Positions 18,624 through 29,829 of a stretch of 64,000 bases of DNA are shown piece by piece. The notes below the pieces were generated by a model. It was given only the letters and a program-made list of their open reading frames with translations. It made no database searches and was not told where the DNA came from. How positions within the stretch are numbered: the stretch's first letter is position 1; the number at the start of each line of letters is the position of its first letter. Origin of the DNA: Paramagnetospirillum marisnigri (lineage in GTDB: Bacteria; Pseudomonadota; Alphaproteobacteria; Rhodospirillales; Magnetospirillaceae); the NCBI RefSeq assembly GCF_001650715.1, contig NZ_LWQT01000039.1:45807-109806 (forward strand), written 5' to 3'. A program made the position numbers and the translations under genes.

Positions 18624-20322
18624 CCGATCAACGGTTGATCATGATCGTGGAGGATTCGGTCACCCAGGCCATCCGCCTCCAGTTCGCCCTGGAACAGGAA
18701 GGGTTCCAGTCGGTGATCGCCGCCTCGGGCGAGGAGGCGCTGGAGCTGATCAATACCCGGCTTCCCAGTCTGATCATCGTCGATTACCACCTGCCGGGTA
18801 TCCAGGGCGACGAGTTGTGCCGCCAGATCCATATGGATATCACCACCCGGGGGATTCCGCTGCTTATGCTGACCTCCGATGACACCTCGGCGGTCGAACT
18901 GCATGGCCTGGAGAGTGGCGCCGATGATTTCGTCGCCAAGTCCGAGGACCCGGAAATCCTGCTGCTGCGCGTCCACAACCTGTTGCGCAAGTCACGTCAC
19001 CAGGCGGTGGGTGTCGAGGTCGGGCGCTCCTTGTTCCGGCGGTCGCGGGTCCTGGTGATCGACGACAGCAACACCTATCGCCAGAGCCTGGCCCAGGAAC
19101 TGACCGACGAAGGCTGCGACGTGGTGATCGCGCCGTCCGGCCCCGAAGGCTTGGTCGAACTCGGGCGCGGCGACTATGACTGCGTCATGGTCGACATGGT
19201 GATGCCCGGCATGGACGGTATCGCCGTGTGCAAGGAGCTGGCGGCGCGGCGCAGCGACGACGCGGCGCCGCTGGTGGTGCTCATGCTCTCGGCATACGAG
19301 ACCAAGGAGAATGTTGCCCGCGCCCTCGAGGCCGGTGCCGACGACTTTGTCGGCAAATCCACCGGGATGAGCGTGTTGCGCGCCCGCCTGCGGGCCTTGT
19401 TGCGGCGCAAATTCCTGCTGGAGCAGAACCAGCGGATATTGGATGTAATCCGCCTGCGCGAGATGGAAACCCTGCGCGCCAAGGCGGAGAAGGAGGCGGC
19501 CGAGGCCCGCGCCGCCCTTGCCGAGGGATTGGCCAAGGCCAATCGGGAGCTGGAAGAGGCCAATGCCAGGCTGCGCGAGACCCAGGTCCATCTGATCCAG
19601 TCGGAGAAGATGGCGTCGCTGGGTCAGTTGGTGGCCGGTATCGCCCATGAGATCAACAACCCGCTGTCTTTCGCCCTGTCCAATGTCTTCTCCATCGAGG
19701 GCTGGCTGACCTCGGTCCTGGGGGACAGTGGCGCCCTGTCCGCGGAGCATGCCGCCCTGCTGGAGAAGTCGCGCAGGCGTATCCTCGATACCGGCCAGGG
19801 GCTGGAACGGGTGCGGGAACTGGTGGTCAAGCTGCGGACCTTCTCCCGCCTGGACCAGGGCGAGTTCAAATCCATCGACGTGCGCGATGCCCTGGAATCG
19901 GTCCTGCTGTTCCTGCGGCACAAGACCACCGACCGCATCGCGATCGAACGTCATTACCAACGCGACAACATGCTGGCCTGCTATGCCGGGCAGCTCAATC
20001 AGGTCCTGATGAACGTGGTGGCCAACGCGGTGGACGCCATTGCCGATAAGGGGACCATCACCATCACCACCGGCCGTGACGGCGGCATGTTCATGATTAC
20101 CGTTGCCGATACCGGTTGCGGTATCCAGCCCGAACACCTCGAGCGCATCTTCGATCCGTTTTTCACCACCAAGCCGGTGGGGCAGGGAACGGGGCTTGGT
20201 CTTTCCATTTCCTACGGTATCATCACTCATCATCGGGGGCGGATCGAGGTGTCCAGTACGCCGGGTGCCGGGACCAGCGTTCGCATCCTGGTTCCGCTCG
20301 ACCTCAGGGGGGGATCGGAGAC

Positions 20323-20326
<4 letters not shown>
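18620..20326 (+). CDS. Soluble hybrid histidine kinase, REC-REC-HisKA-HATPase (CheS3-like)
   Basis: 568 aa with no membrane helix. First receiver about 4-122 (MIVEDS; acceptor Asp in [12 protein letters not shown]), second receiver about 140-260 (LVIDDS; acceptor in [12 protein letters not shown]), a charged coiled coil (270-325), then HisKA with the phosphorylated His in [13 protein letters not shown] and an ATPase domain ([26 protein letters not shown]). Both receivers keep their key residues. This is the architecture and genomic position of CheS3 in the R. centenum Che3 cyst-development pathway, where CheA3 phosphorylates a CheS3 receiver. It starts with GTG overlapping the cheB stop. Output target unknown. 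Confidence 0.88.
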
Positions 20327-21939
<1,613 letters not shown>

Positions 21940-21958
21940 GTCCCCTCAATCGGCGGGC

Positions 21959-21975
21959 GGGGGGCTCCGCCCCCC
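21959..21975. terminator. GC-rich hairpin between the convergent chemosensory operon and amt
   Basis: GGGGGGC / GCCCCCC arms (21959-21965, 21969-21975) with a 3-base loop lie 20 bases after the last kinase gene and about 90 bases from the amt stop. There is no clean T-run on either strand, so termination is plausible but unproven. Confidence 0.4.
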
Positions 21976-22064
21976 CCCCTTGCCTCTCGCGCCATGCGGC
22001 GCGCCGGACCTCGCCCGCAACTCCTCGCCGATGACGCATCGGCTCGTCGGAGTCCCCGCACTTC

Positions 22065-23354
22065 TCAGGCCGAGCGCTTGGCCGCCGCGTTGGAGGCGTG
22101 CACCGACATGGCCAATCCATCGTCGTGGACGCTGATGGCGTCCTCGGGATAGGCCCCGATCTGGTGAATGGACAGGTCGGCCCCGGCGAATTCCTCCTCG
22201 TCGGACAGGCGGATGCCGAAGGCCGCCTTCAGCCCGCCATAGACCGCCAGTCCGCCCACCAAGCCGAAGGCGGCGCCGCCCAGGGTGCCGGTGATCTGGG
22301 CGCCCAGGCTGACACCGCCCAGTCCGCCCAGGGACTCTTGCCCGAACACGCCGCAGGCAATGCCGCCCATCAGGCCGCACATGCCGTGCAACGCCCAGAC
22401 ACCCAGCACGTCGTCGATCTTCCAGCGGATCTGGCACTGGTTGAACAGCCAGACGAACATGCCGCCCGCCACGGCCCCGGTGGCCAGGGCGCCGATGGGA
22501 TGCATGACGTCGGAGCCGGCGCAGACCGCCACCAGACCGGCCAGGGCGCCGTTATGGACGAAGCCGGGATCGTTGCGTCCCACCAGCAGGCTGGTGACGA
22601 TGCCGCCGACCATGGCCATCAGCGAGTTGATGGCCACCAGGCCGGAAATATCGGCCACCACCTGGGCGCTCATGACGTTGAAGCCGAACCAGCCCACCGA
22701 CAAGATCCAGGCTCCCAGGGCCAGGAACGGAATATTGGACGGCGGTATGGCGACCAGTCGGCCGTCGCGGCGATAGCGCCCCAGACGGGCGCCCAGCATC
22801 AGCACCGCCGCCAGACCGATCCAGCCGCCCACCGCGTGAACCACCACCGATCCGGCGAAGTCGTGGAAGCCGACGCCGAACAGTCCCTTCATCATGTCCT
22901 GGAAGCCGAACTTGCTGCCCCAGACCATGCCTTCGAAGGTGGGATAGACCAGGCCCACCAGGATGGCGGTGGCCATCAACTGGGTGCCGAATTTGGCCCG
23001 TTCGGCGATGCCGCCCGACACGATGGCGGGAATGGCGGCGGCGAAGGTGGCCAGGAAGAAGAACTTGACCAGGTCATAGCCCTGGACGGCAAAGCCGGTG
23101 CCGCTCTTGCCCACCAGGACGTCGGCCCCTACCAGGAAGCTGGTTCCGTAGGCGACCGAGTAGCCGATGAAGAAATAGGCAATGGTCGAGACCGCGAAAT
23201 CCGACAGGATCTTCACCAGCGCGTTGACCTGATTCTTCTTGCGAACCGTGCCCACCTCCAGGAAGGCGAAGCCTGAATGCATGGCCAGAACCATGATCGC
23301 CCCCAGCAGGATGAAGAGTACATCCGCGCCCGTCCTAACCGTCTCCATATCCAT
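22065..23354 (-). CDS. amt: Ammonium transporter Amt
   Basis: 429 aa, about 11 membrane helices. The inner-membrane channel conducts ammonia/ammonium. Both pore histidines of the AmtB twin-His pair are recognisable, in SVVVHAVGGWIGL and WALHGMCGLMGG, as are the FFIGYSVAYG and GFNVMSAQ helices. The ATG at 23354 (MDMETV) is preferred; an upstream in-frame start at 23411 would add a basic, non-signal-like 19-residue extension. There is no glnK next door, unlike the usual amtB-glnK pair, so PII control may come from elsewhere. A sigma-54-like sequence lies upstream. Confidence 0.93.
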   Translation of the reverse strand: MDMETVRTGADVLFILLGAIMVLAMHSGFAFLEVGTVRKKNQVNALVKILSDFAVSTIAYFFIGYSVAYGTSFLVGADVLVGKSGTGFAVQGYDLVKFFFLATFAAAIPAIVSGGIAERAKFGTQLMATAILVGLVYPTFEGMVWGSKFGFQDMMKGLFGVGFHDFAGSVVVHAVGGWIGLAAVLMLGARLGRYRRDGRLVAIPPSNIPFLALGAWILSVGWFGFNVMSAQVVADISGLVAINSLMAMVGGIVTSLLVGRNDPGFVHNGALAGLVAVCAGSDVMHPIGALATGAVAGGMFVWLFNQCQIRWKIDDVLGVWALHGMCGLMGGIACGVFGQESLGGLGGVSLGAQITGTLGGAAFGLVGGLAVYGGLKAAFGIRLSDEEEFAGADLSIHQIGAYPEDAISVHDDGLAMSVHASNAAAKRSA

Positions 23355-23399
23355 CCTCGATCGTTGCCTGACCCGCCCGTGAAAGGGTGGGGCGCCGGG

Positions 23400-23415
23400 T
23401 TCAATTTGCATGCCA
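23400..23415 (-). promoter_or_regulatory. Possible sigma-54 promoter of amt
   Basis: On the minus strand the sequence TGGCATGCAAATTGAA keeps the TGGCA of the -24 box and the TTG of the -12 box at the right spacing, but the C of the -12 GC is replaced by A. It lies about 45 bases upstream of the amt start. Nitrogen control through NtrC/RpoN is usual for amt, so the site is plausible but imperfect. The remainder of the gap to the tRNA gene (to 23644) is AT-rich and contains no other feature that could be recognised. Confidence 0.35.
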
Positions 23416-23644
23416 CCAAGGCGTATTCATAAGACTGGCATCAAATCAGATGGTTGGCAGGACTTCTGGATTTGTTTTCAACTGACATGCCCAAGATGTC
23501 ATCTTGGGGGGTGAGTGTTCTGCTCAAACAACAAGCAATCATCATCTGCGCACTGATTGACGCAAATATTTTGATTATTCTGAGGGCAGAAATGTGGCGA
23601 GCCTAAAAATTAGGCGCAGTGCTTTCATGAAAAGACAGCGCCGA

Positions 23645-23672
23645 GGACCGCAAGCCTGCTGGCTTACGGTCC
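23645..23672 (-). terminator. Probable terminator of tRNA-Asp
   Basis: Near-perfect inverted repeat GGACCGCAAGCC / GGCTTACGGTCC with a TGCT loop (one C-A mismatch). It lies 30 bases downstream of the tRNA 3' end on the minus strand, and four T residues follow about 14 bases later on that strand. Confidence 0.6.
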
Positions 23673-23701
23673 TGGGCGGTGACAAATCCTGAAGAAGGAA
23701 A

Positions 23702-23778
23702 TGGCGCGAGTGACGGGGCTCGAACCCGCGACCTCCGGCGTGACAGGCCGGCGCTCTGACCAACTGAGCTACACCCGC
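23702..23778 (-). tRNA. tRNA-Asp (GTC)
   Basis: 77 bases including an encoded CCA end. The acceptor arm GCGGGTG pairs with CACTCGC, with one G-T pair. The D arm is GCTC/GAGC. The anticodon arm CCGGC/GCCGG encloses loop CTGTCAC with anticodon GTC. The T arm holds the invariant TTCGAGC loop. The discriminator base is G, as required for aspartate tRNA. Confidence 0.97.
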
Positions 23779-23888
23779 GCGAGGGCCGTGGATATAGCAG
23801 GCCCATCCCACCTGTGCAAGCGTGATTCGTGATGATTTCGGGGTGGCGCTTGCACTATTTTGTGGGCGAGCAATGGCGGGAGGCGAAA

Positions 23889-24065
23889 GTGCCTGAAATC
23901 ATCAATCTCAATCGCTATCGGAAGGCGCGGGCCAAGGCCGAGGCGCAGGAGCGGGCGGCCGACAATCGCGTCGCCTTCGGCCGCACCAAGGTGGAAAAGA
24001 CCGAGGCTCGCAAGGCAAGGGAGAAGCTGGACCAGGCCCTGGATGGCAAGAAGCTAGAAGATTAA
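23889..24065 (+). CDS. DUF4169 family small protein
   Basis: 58 aa, highly charged, all-helical. It opens PEIINLNRYRKARAKAEA and contains NRVAFGRTKVEK, the signature of DUF4169, a short alphaproteobacterial family of unknown function. The GTG at 23889 was chosen because GGGAGG lies just upstream and the family starts at this EIINL motif; an in-frame extension to 23829 has no ribosome site. It is a single gene between tRNA-Asp and the GGDEF-EAL gene. Confidence 0.8.
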   Translation: MPEIINLNRYRKARAKAEAQERAADNRVAFGRTKVEKTEARKAREKLDQALDGKKLED

Positions 24066-24219
24066 ATTCGTTCAAAGGTATGCAAGTGTGCCTCCTCCGT
24101 ATGCTGGCCGTTATCGACTTTTTCGTGGCAAAGAATTGATGTAGAATTGTTGCTTGATTAATATATTTGTATATTCAAGAAGAATGCGGTCAACCGCATC
24201 TTTGTCCGGGGAGGAAAGG

Positions 24220-26643
24220 ATGGGTGCGTCGAAAAGGGGAGGGGATTGCATTCCACCTCCCGATTTGCTGCCTGTTCTGTTCGAGCGACTGAATGATGTC
24301 TTCTTCCGGTCCTCCGCCGATGGCCGGTTGGATTGGCTGTCGCCCAATGTCTCCAAACTGCTGGGCTACACTGCCGATGAACTTATCGGCACCTCGGCGC
24401 ACCGGCTCTATGTGCGTCCCGATGATCGCGTCGCCCTGCTGAAGGCGGCGCTGGAGGCCAAGGGCGCGGCGGTGGAAATGGAGGTGGAACAGCGGCGCAA
24501 GGACGGCGCCACCATCTGGTCCCTGATCTCCGTCTGCGCCGTCACCAAGCCGTCGGGGGAATTCGCCGGTATCCAGGGCATGGTGCGCGATATCACCGAT
24601 CTGTGGCTGACGCGCAAGACCCTGGAGGACAGCGAGGATCGTTTCCGGCGGCTCTCCGACGTGGCCACCGAGGCCATCTGTATCCATTTCGAAGGCAAGA
24701 TCATCGACTTCAATCGGGCGTTCGAGACCCTGTTCCGATATTCCCGCGAGGAATTCCTGAGCATGTGGGCCTGGGATGTCATCGACCCCCGCGACATTCC
24801 CCGCGCCAAGGAGATGGTCCGGCTGCAATACGAAGACCCTTACGAGGTCCGCGGCCTGCGCAAGGACGGCAGCATCTTCCCCATGGAGATCTACTCCAAG
24901 CACAGCAAGATGGGGGAGAAGTCGGTGCGGGTCACCTCCATCCGCGATCTGACCCAACGCAAGCAGGCGGAAGAGACGGTGCGGCTGCTGTCGCAGGCGG
25001 TGGAGCAGAGCCCGGTGGGCGTCATGGTGGTCGATGGCGCCGGAATGGTGCAATACGTCAACTCGGCCCATGCCGAGATTTCCCACCATCCGGTGGAGAC
25101 GGTGGTTGGGCGCCCGCTGGTGCAAATGTTTCCCGCCAAGGCACGCGGCGTGGTCGAGGAGATGTGGCGGACCCTGTCGGGCGGCGGCGACTGGCGCGGT
25201 GAGGTTCAGTCCCAGGCCAAGGGCGGCCCGTCCAGCTGGTTGCAGGTCCGCGCCTCGCGGGTGGCGACTCCGGGCGAGGACGCGACCCATTTCCTGATCG
25301 TCATGGAGGACGTCACCGTCCGCAAGGAACAGGAGCGTCGGCTGCAGCATCAGGCTTTGTTCGACGGCCTGACCGACCTGCCCAACCGCACCCAGGCCCT
25401 GGACCGCTTGTCCCACGACATCGAGACCGCCCGCGACGCCGACCGCAAGGTGGCGTTGCTGTTTGTCGACCTGGATGAGTTCAAGTCCATCAATGATTCC
25501 CTGGGCCATGAATATGGGGATGAGCTGCTGGTCCTGGCCTCGGAGCGGCTGCGCCGCGCCGCCGGGTCGGGGGCCATGGTGGCGCGTTTCGGCGGCGATG
25601 AATTCCTGGTGATCATGGGCGATATCGAGGGAGCCGCCGCCGCCGAGGTGGTGGCGGCCGCCATTGTCGAGGAATTCTCGTCTCCCTTCGGGATCAGCCG
25701 CCGCGACCTGATCGCCACCGCCAGCATCGGGCTGGCCATCTATCCCGATGACGGCCGCACCCCCCAGACCCTTCTGCGCAATGCCGATACCGCCATGTAC
25801 CAGGCCAAGCTGGGCGGGCGGAACCGGTATTGCTTCTTCACCGCCCGCATGAACGAGGAGGCCGAAAGCCGCCTTCGCATCGAGGGCGAGCTGCGCCGCG
25901 CCGTGGGCACCGAGCAGCTGTTCCTGCACTACCAGCCGCTGGTGGAAGTCCGGACCGGCCGGGTACTGGGCATGGAAGCCCTGTTGCGATGGAAGAACCC
26001 GGAGCTGGGGGCGATGCCGCCCGACCGCTTCATTCCCCAGGCGGAGACCAGCGGCCTGATCGTTCCCATCGGGCGCATGGTGCTGAATTCCGCCTGCCTG
26101 GCGGCACGGCGCTGGGTCGATGCCGGATTCGGCGATGTGCGGGTCTGCGTCAACGTCTCGCCGCGTCAATTCCAGGATGCCGGTTTCCTGGGGGATGTGC
26201 GTGCGGCCCTGGGTGCCACCGAATTGCCAGCCGCCAATCTGGAGCTGGAAATCACCGAGGGACTGCTGCTGGCCGAGCGGGGCGAGGTGGATGTCCTGCT
26301 GCATGCCCTGGGCGATATGGGGGTGCACCTGTCCATCGACGATTTCGGCACCGGCTATTCGTCGCTCAGCTATCTGGAACGCTATCCCTTCGATACCTTG
26401 AAGATCGACCGCTCCTTCATGGTCGGCATGCTGGAACGCCAGGAGCGCAAGGTGCTGGTGGAAACCATTGTCGCCATGGCCTCGGGCCTGGGGCTCAAGG
26501 TCATCGCCGAGGGGGTGGAAACCACCGAGCAACTGGCCCATCTCGACGCCATCAACTGCGATATCGCGCAGGGCTATCTGTTCAGCCGCCCGATACCCGA
26601 AGCCGAGGTGATGGCCCTGCTGGAGCGCGGCTTCTCCGTCTGA
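24220..26643 (+). CDS. PAS-PAS-PAS-GGDEF-EAL cyclic-di-GMP protein
   Basis: 807 aa, no membrane helix. Three PAS domains (about 28-140, 148-258, 270-385) precede a GGDEF domain with intact FGGDEF at 457-462 and an EAL domain with EAL at 586-588, EITEGLLL and DDFGTGYSSLSYL. Both the cyclase and phosphodiesterase active-site motifs are intact, so either activity is possible. The inhibitory RxxD site before GGDEF is not conserved (RAAG at that place). The ATG at 24220 is preceded by GGGGAGG; earlier in-frame starts lack a ribosome site. It is convergent with the CYTH-CHAD gene, with the two stop codons directly abutting (TGATCA). Confidence 0.9.
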   Translation: MGASKRGGDCIPPPDLLPVLFERLNDVFFRSSADGRLDWLSPNVSKLLGYTADELIGTSAHRLYVRPDDRVALLKAALEAKGAAVEMEVEQRRKDGATIWSLISVCAVTKPSGEFAGIQGMVRDITDLWLTRKTLEDSEDRFRRLSDVATEAICIHFEGKIIDFNRAFETLFRYSREEFLSMWAWDVIDPRDIPRAKEMVRLQYEDPYEVRGLRKDGSIFPMEIYSKHSKMGEKSVRVTSIRDLTQRKQAEETVRLLSQAVEQSPVGVMVVDGAGMVQYVNSAHAEISHHPVETVVGRPLVQMFPAKARGVVEEMWRTLSGGGDWRGEVQSQAKGGPSSWLQVRASRVATPGEDATHFLIVMEDVTVRKEQERRLQHQALFDGLTDLPNRTQALDRLSHDIETARDADRKVALLFVDLDEFKSINDSLGHEYGDELLVLASERLRRAAGSGAMVARFGGDEFLVIMGDIEGAAAAEVVAAAIVEEFSSPFGISRRDLIATASIGLAIYPDDGRTPQTLLRNADTAMYQAKLGGRNRYCFFTARMNEEAESRLRIEGELRRAVGTEQLFLHYQPLVEVRTGRVLGMEALLRWKNPELGAMPPDRFIPQAETSGLIVPIGRMVLNSACLAARRWVDAGFGDVRVCVNVSPRQFQDAGFLGDVRAALGATELPAANLELEITEGLLLAERGEVDVLLHALGDMGVHLSIDDFGTGYSSLSYLERYPFDTLKIDRSFMVGMLERQERKVLVETIVAMASGLGLKVIAEGVETTEQLAHLDAINCDIAQGYLFSRPIPEAEVMALLERGFSV

Positions 26644-28194
26644 TCAATTTTCCTGCCAGGGCAGGGGGCAGGCCCGCCAGCGTTTCCAGGCCTTCTCGGC
26701 CTCGGCGGTCAGGGCCGGGCGCCGCGCCTGGTGCCATCCCGCCACCAGTCCGGCGGCCTTGGCCTTGGGGCCGGTCATGTGCTTGCCGCTCAGCTTCGGG
26801 CCGGCGACCGCGATGTCGTTCAACTGCCCCAGCACATCCTGCAACTCGGCCAGTTCCGCCAGGAACACCTTCATATGCTTGCGCGGCACCAGCGAGGCGA
26901 AAAACTCTCCGGCATAGCGCACCTGCTTGCAGTTGATGCGCACCTGATGCTGTTCCTCGGGGCTGAGGCGGCCGAGGGAATCCCGGGCTTCCGCGATCAG
27001 TCGCCGCACCGCCTTGCCCAGGCGCGGCATGGCGAATTCGGCGATGGGAGCGTCCAGCTTGCGTTTGCGCGGGGCATCGGGACGCCCCAGCCAGTCCCCG
27101 GTTTCCACCCATTCGCCCAGCCCCAGCACCAGGGCGGCGAAGCGGCGGCTCTGTACCGCCTCCATGGCGGCCGCGACCTTGGCATCGCGATCGCTTTGCC
27201 AGTGCTGCCGCAGCGCGACCAGTCCGTCATTGCCTGGATGGCGTTCCAATACCGGTTCGACGATTTCGGCCAGGAAAACTTCGGCATCGCGGGCCGGTCC
27301 GAGATGGGCCAGCAGCCAGCGCAGATCGGCCTTGACCTCATCCAGCCGGGGGGAGTCGAGGACCGGGCGGAAGACCTTCACCGCCGAACGCAGGCGGCGC
27401 AATGCCACCCGCATCTGGTGGATGGCCTCTCCCTGGCCGGTGGTCAGCAGGCAGTGTTCATTGACCAGCAGATGGTCCAGGCAGGACCGGGCGATGGATT
27501 GGAAGGCCTCGGCCACGGTCAGGCCGGGATGCAGCGTCGGGGCTTTCGCCTTTTGCGGCGTGGTCAGGCGCCCCATGGCCAGGCGATAGCCTCGCTCGGA
27601 CTTGCTGGCGACCAATGGCCGCGCCGGAACCGTCTCCATGATCCGTCGCGCCAGGGAGAACAAACGCTCCGGCTTGCCACGGCGCAATTCCAGCTCGATC
27701 TCGCAGATATCGGTGCTCAAGGCTCCGGCGCGGACATGCCCCAGGTCCAGGGCGACCTCGATCTCCCAGTCGGCCTCTTCGCCGCCATCGGACAGATGGA
27801 GAACCTCCCGCTCGATGGCGGTGGAAAACACCGGCTCCAGCCGGGCGATCAGGGAGTCATCGTCGAAACTGGGCAGTCTGGTGGATTTGAGATGTTCGGG
27901 GTCGAGGGCGAAGCGCTCCAGCGGCGCTTCCCATTCCGAGCGGGTGAACAAGCCGCCCGAGGTGGTGGACCCGGCGGTCTTGACGGTTTGGACATGGCCG
28001 GTTTCGGTTACCCTCAGCCTGAGGGCGATCCCGGCCTGGGCCAGGGCCATGTCCGGGGTATCGAAATAGGTGGACTCCAGGTGCCGACACCGGGCCTGAC
28101 TGCCGGAAGGCAGCCGGAGACAGGAGCGAAGCGCGGAACTGGCCAGATCCTCCGGCCTTATCGCAAGCTTCAGTTCGATTTCCTGGCCGTCCAT
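26644..28194 (-). CDS. CYTH and CHAD domain-containing protein
   Basis: 516 aa. The N-terminal CYTH (triphosphate tunnel) domain, about 1-205, has the diagnostic ExExK motif EIELK at residues 5-9; such domains bind or hydrolyse triphosphates. The C-terminal CHAD domain, about 220-510, has the conserved histidine helix IHQMRVALRRLRSAVK and a second VRINCKQVRYAGEF; CHAD domains bind inorganic polyphosphate. The fusion is a common inorganic triphosphatase/polyphosphate-binding type (YgiF-like). It is a single gene, convergent with the GGDEF-EAL gene. The polyphosphate link suits the nearby phosphate operon but is not evidence for co-regulation. Confidence 0.9.
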   Translation of the reverse strand: MDGQEIELKLAIRPEDLASSALRSCLRLPSGSQARCRHLESTYFDTPDMALAQAGIALRLRVTETGHVQTVKTAGSTTSGGLFTRSEWEAPLERFALDPEHLKSTRLPSFDDDSLIARLEPVFSTAIEREVLHLSDGGEEADWEIEVALDLGHVRAGALSTDICEIELELRRGKPERLFSLARRIMETVPARPLVASKSERGYRLAMGRLTTPQKAKAPTLHPGLTVAEAFQSIARSCLDHLLVNEHCLLTTGQGEAIHQMRVALRRLRSAVKVFRPVLDSPRLDEVKADLRWLLAHLGPARDAEVFLAEIVEPVLERHPGNDGLVALRQHWQSDRDAKVAAAMEAVQSRRFAALVLGLGEWVETGDWLGRPDAPRKRKLDAPIAEFAMPRLGKAVRRLIAEARDSLGRLSPEEQHQVRINCKQVRYAGEFFASLVPRKHMKVFLAELAELQDVLGQLNDIAVAGPKLSGKHMTGPKAKAAGLVAGWHQARRPALTAEAEKAWKRWRACPLPWQEN

Positions 28195-28387
28195 GAGGCT
28201 CCCCTGGGCGAAGCCGAATTATAGCGACAAAGCCGGGCCACGCCAATCTCCGACGGCATTAGTAAAGTGTGAACTTTCTGCGGGGCATGATAACCCGGTA
28301 TGAAAGTGTCGCCAGTGGTCCGCCGGTCATGTCATTCATGATGGCGGGGGCTTGGCCTGCCCGGTGTCTGCCAGGGGGAAGAGGACG

Positions 28388-29743
28388 ATGAGCTTGGGAC
28401 GTGTCAGCCGGGTGGTCTTGGCGATGCTCGTCGTGGTCCCGTTCAGCGGCTGCGGTCCGTTGAACGATCCCTTGGGCCCCACCCAGGTCTTGAAGGATTG
28501 GGTCAAGATCTTCGGCGATCCCAATTCCGACAAGGCCATGACCCTGATGGCCCAGGGCGACTATCCCAATGCCGAGCGCGCCGCCTTGCTGACGCTTCGC
28601 AACAACCCCAAGGATCCTTACGCGCTCTATGTGGCGGGCATGGTCTATCAGGCGACGGGCCGCTATGACCTGTCCCGGCAGTATTACGAGGTGATTCTGG
28701 CCAACCGTCCCCAGGTCACCATCACGGTCCTGGCGGATGGAGCGCCGCAGGTCCGCACCCTGGTGGATGTCGCCCAGGCCAATATCGCCGTGATCGACAA
28801 GGTTACCGGCCGCTCCGCCCCGCGCACCGCCGCCCGCTCCGGGCGCATGCCCGACCCCACCGGATTCGTCGAGCCGCTGCCGCCCATGACTGCCGGGCGC
28901 GGCGCGGGCGTCATGGCCGAGCCCCTGGACGGCCCTGGCGGTACCACGGCCCAGGCGGGGAATGCCGAGGCCAATGTTTCCAATCGCTTCCGTATCCTGC
29001 GCCGCCTGCTGGACGAAGGTCTGGTGACGCCCGATGAATACGCCCGGCGCCGCAATACCAATCTCGGCGCCTTGACGCCCTATTCGAGCAAGCTGCCGCC
29101 CGCCCAGGGACTGGAGCGGCCCGGCCCCACCGATGCTCAGGTGCTCGATCGGCTGAAGGAGTTGGGCAAGGCCCTGGAAACTCGCGCTATTTCTCCCGCC
29201 GAGCACGCCGCCGAGCGTGGCGCCATTCTCGACGCCTTGCTGCCGGCCGAGCCGCGCAAGGTCGACCTGCCGGTGCTGCCGCCCAAGGACGTGATGGAAG
29301 CCGCCTCCGCGGTGGGCCGGGTCGAGCGCATGCGGGCCGCCGGTCTGGTCTCGGCCGACGAGGCCAAGAAGGAAAAGGACGCGGTGGAACGGGTGCTCGA
29401 TACCCAACTGGCCAAGGTGCCGGTCAGCGGCACCGCCACCGGATTGCGGCAGGGATCTCCGCCCTCCAACGGTAATGGCGCCAAGACGGGAGGTAGCACC
29501 CCCGGTGCCTCGCTCGCCACGCTGAAGTCGGAAGAGGAAGCGCAAAAGTCCTGGGAAAAGATCAAGGCCAAGTTCCCCGAGGAACTGGGGGGCATGAACG
29601 CCAGCATGCGCAAGGTCGATCTGGGCGAAAAGGGAAGCCGCTGGAAGGTGGTGGTCGGGCCACTGAAAAGCCAGGATGAAGCCCGCAAGTTGTGCAAGGT
29701 CCTGAAGCTTTATCGTCAGTCCTGCGACCCGACCAGCTATTGA
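28388..29743 (+). CDS. SPOR-domain lipoprotein
   Basis: 451 aa. The N-terminus is a lipoprotein signal with lipobox FSGC (Cys at about residue 23). A TPR-like helical part follows (GDYPNAERAALLTLRNNPKD), then a long low-complexity middle with repeated VTPDEYARRR-like short helices, and a C-terminal SPOR-like segment (about 375-451: WKVVVGPLKSQDEARKLCK). SPOR domains bind denuded peptidoglycan at division or growth sites. The ATG at 28388 is preceded by GGGGGAAGAGGACG and gives the expected lipoprotein start; an in-frame ATG 36 bases earlier does not. A single gene, followed 86 bases on by a stress protein. Confidence 0.75.
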   Translation: MSLGRVSRVVLAMLVVVPFSGCGPLNDPLGPTQVLKDWVKIFGDPNSDKAMTLMAQGDYPNAERAALLTLRNNPKDPYALYVAGMVYQATGRYDLSRQYYEVILANRPQVTITVLADGAPQVRTLVDVAQANIAVIDKVTGRSAPRTAARSGRMPDPTGFVEPLPPMTAGRGAGVMAEPLDGPGGTTAQAGNAEANVSNRFRILRRLLDEGLVTPDEYARRRNTNLGALTPYSSKLPPAQGLERPGPTDAQVLDRLKELGKALETRAISPAEHAAERGAILDALLPAEPRKVDLPVLPPKDVMEAASAVGRVERMRAAGLVSADEAKKEKDAVERVLDTQLAKVPVSGTATGLRQGSPPSNGNGAKTGGSTPGASLATLKSEEEAQKSWEKIKAKFPEELGGMNASMRKVDLGEKGSRWKVVVGPLKSQDEARKLCKVLKLYRQSCDPTSY

Positions 29744-29829
29744 CGCAATCCTGCCGGGATATAGTGATATTGGTTCCTCCGGCACTGCGGGCATAAGCTG
29801 GTGGGCGAGGGGTGAGCCAGGGGGATGCC

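Noticed and set aside
23389..24220. Integration site or genomic island boundary at tRNA-Asp
   Set aside because: No integrase, direct repeat of the tRNA 3' end or change of composition could be seen on either side.
24190..26541. 783-residue minus-strand open frame opposite the GGDEF-EAL gene
   Set aside because: Antisense shadow; no recognisable protein motif, whereas PAS, GGDEF and EAL motifs are on the plus strand.
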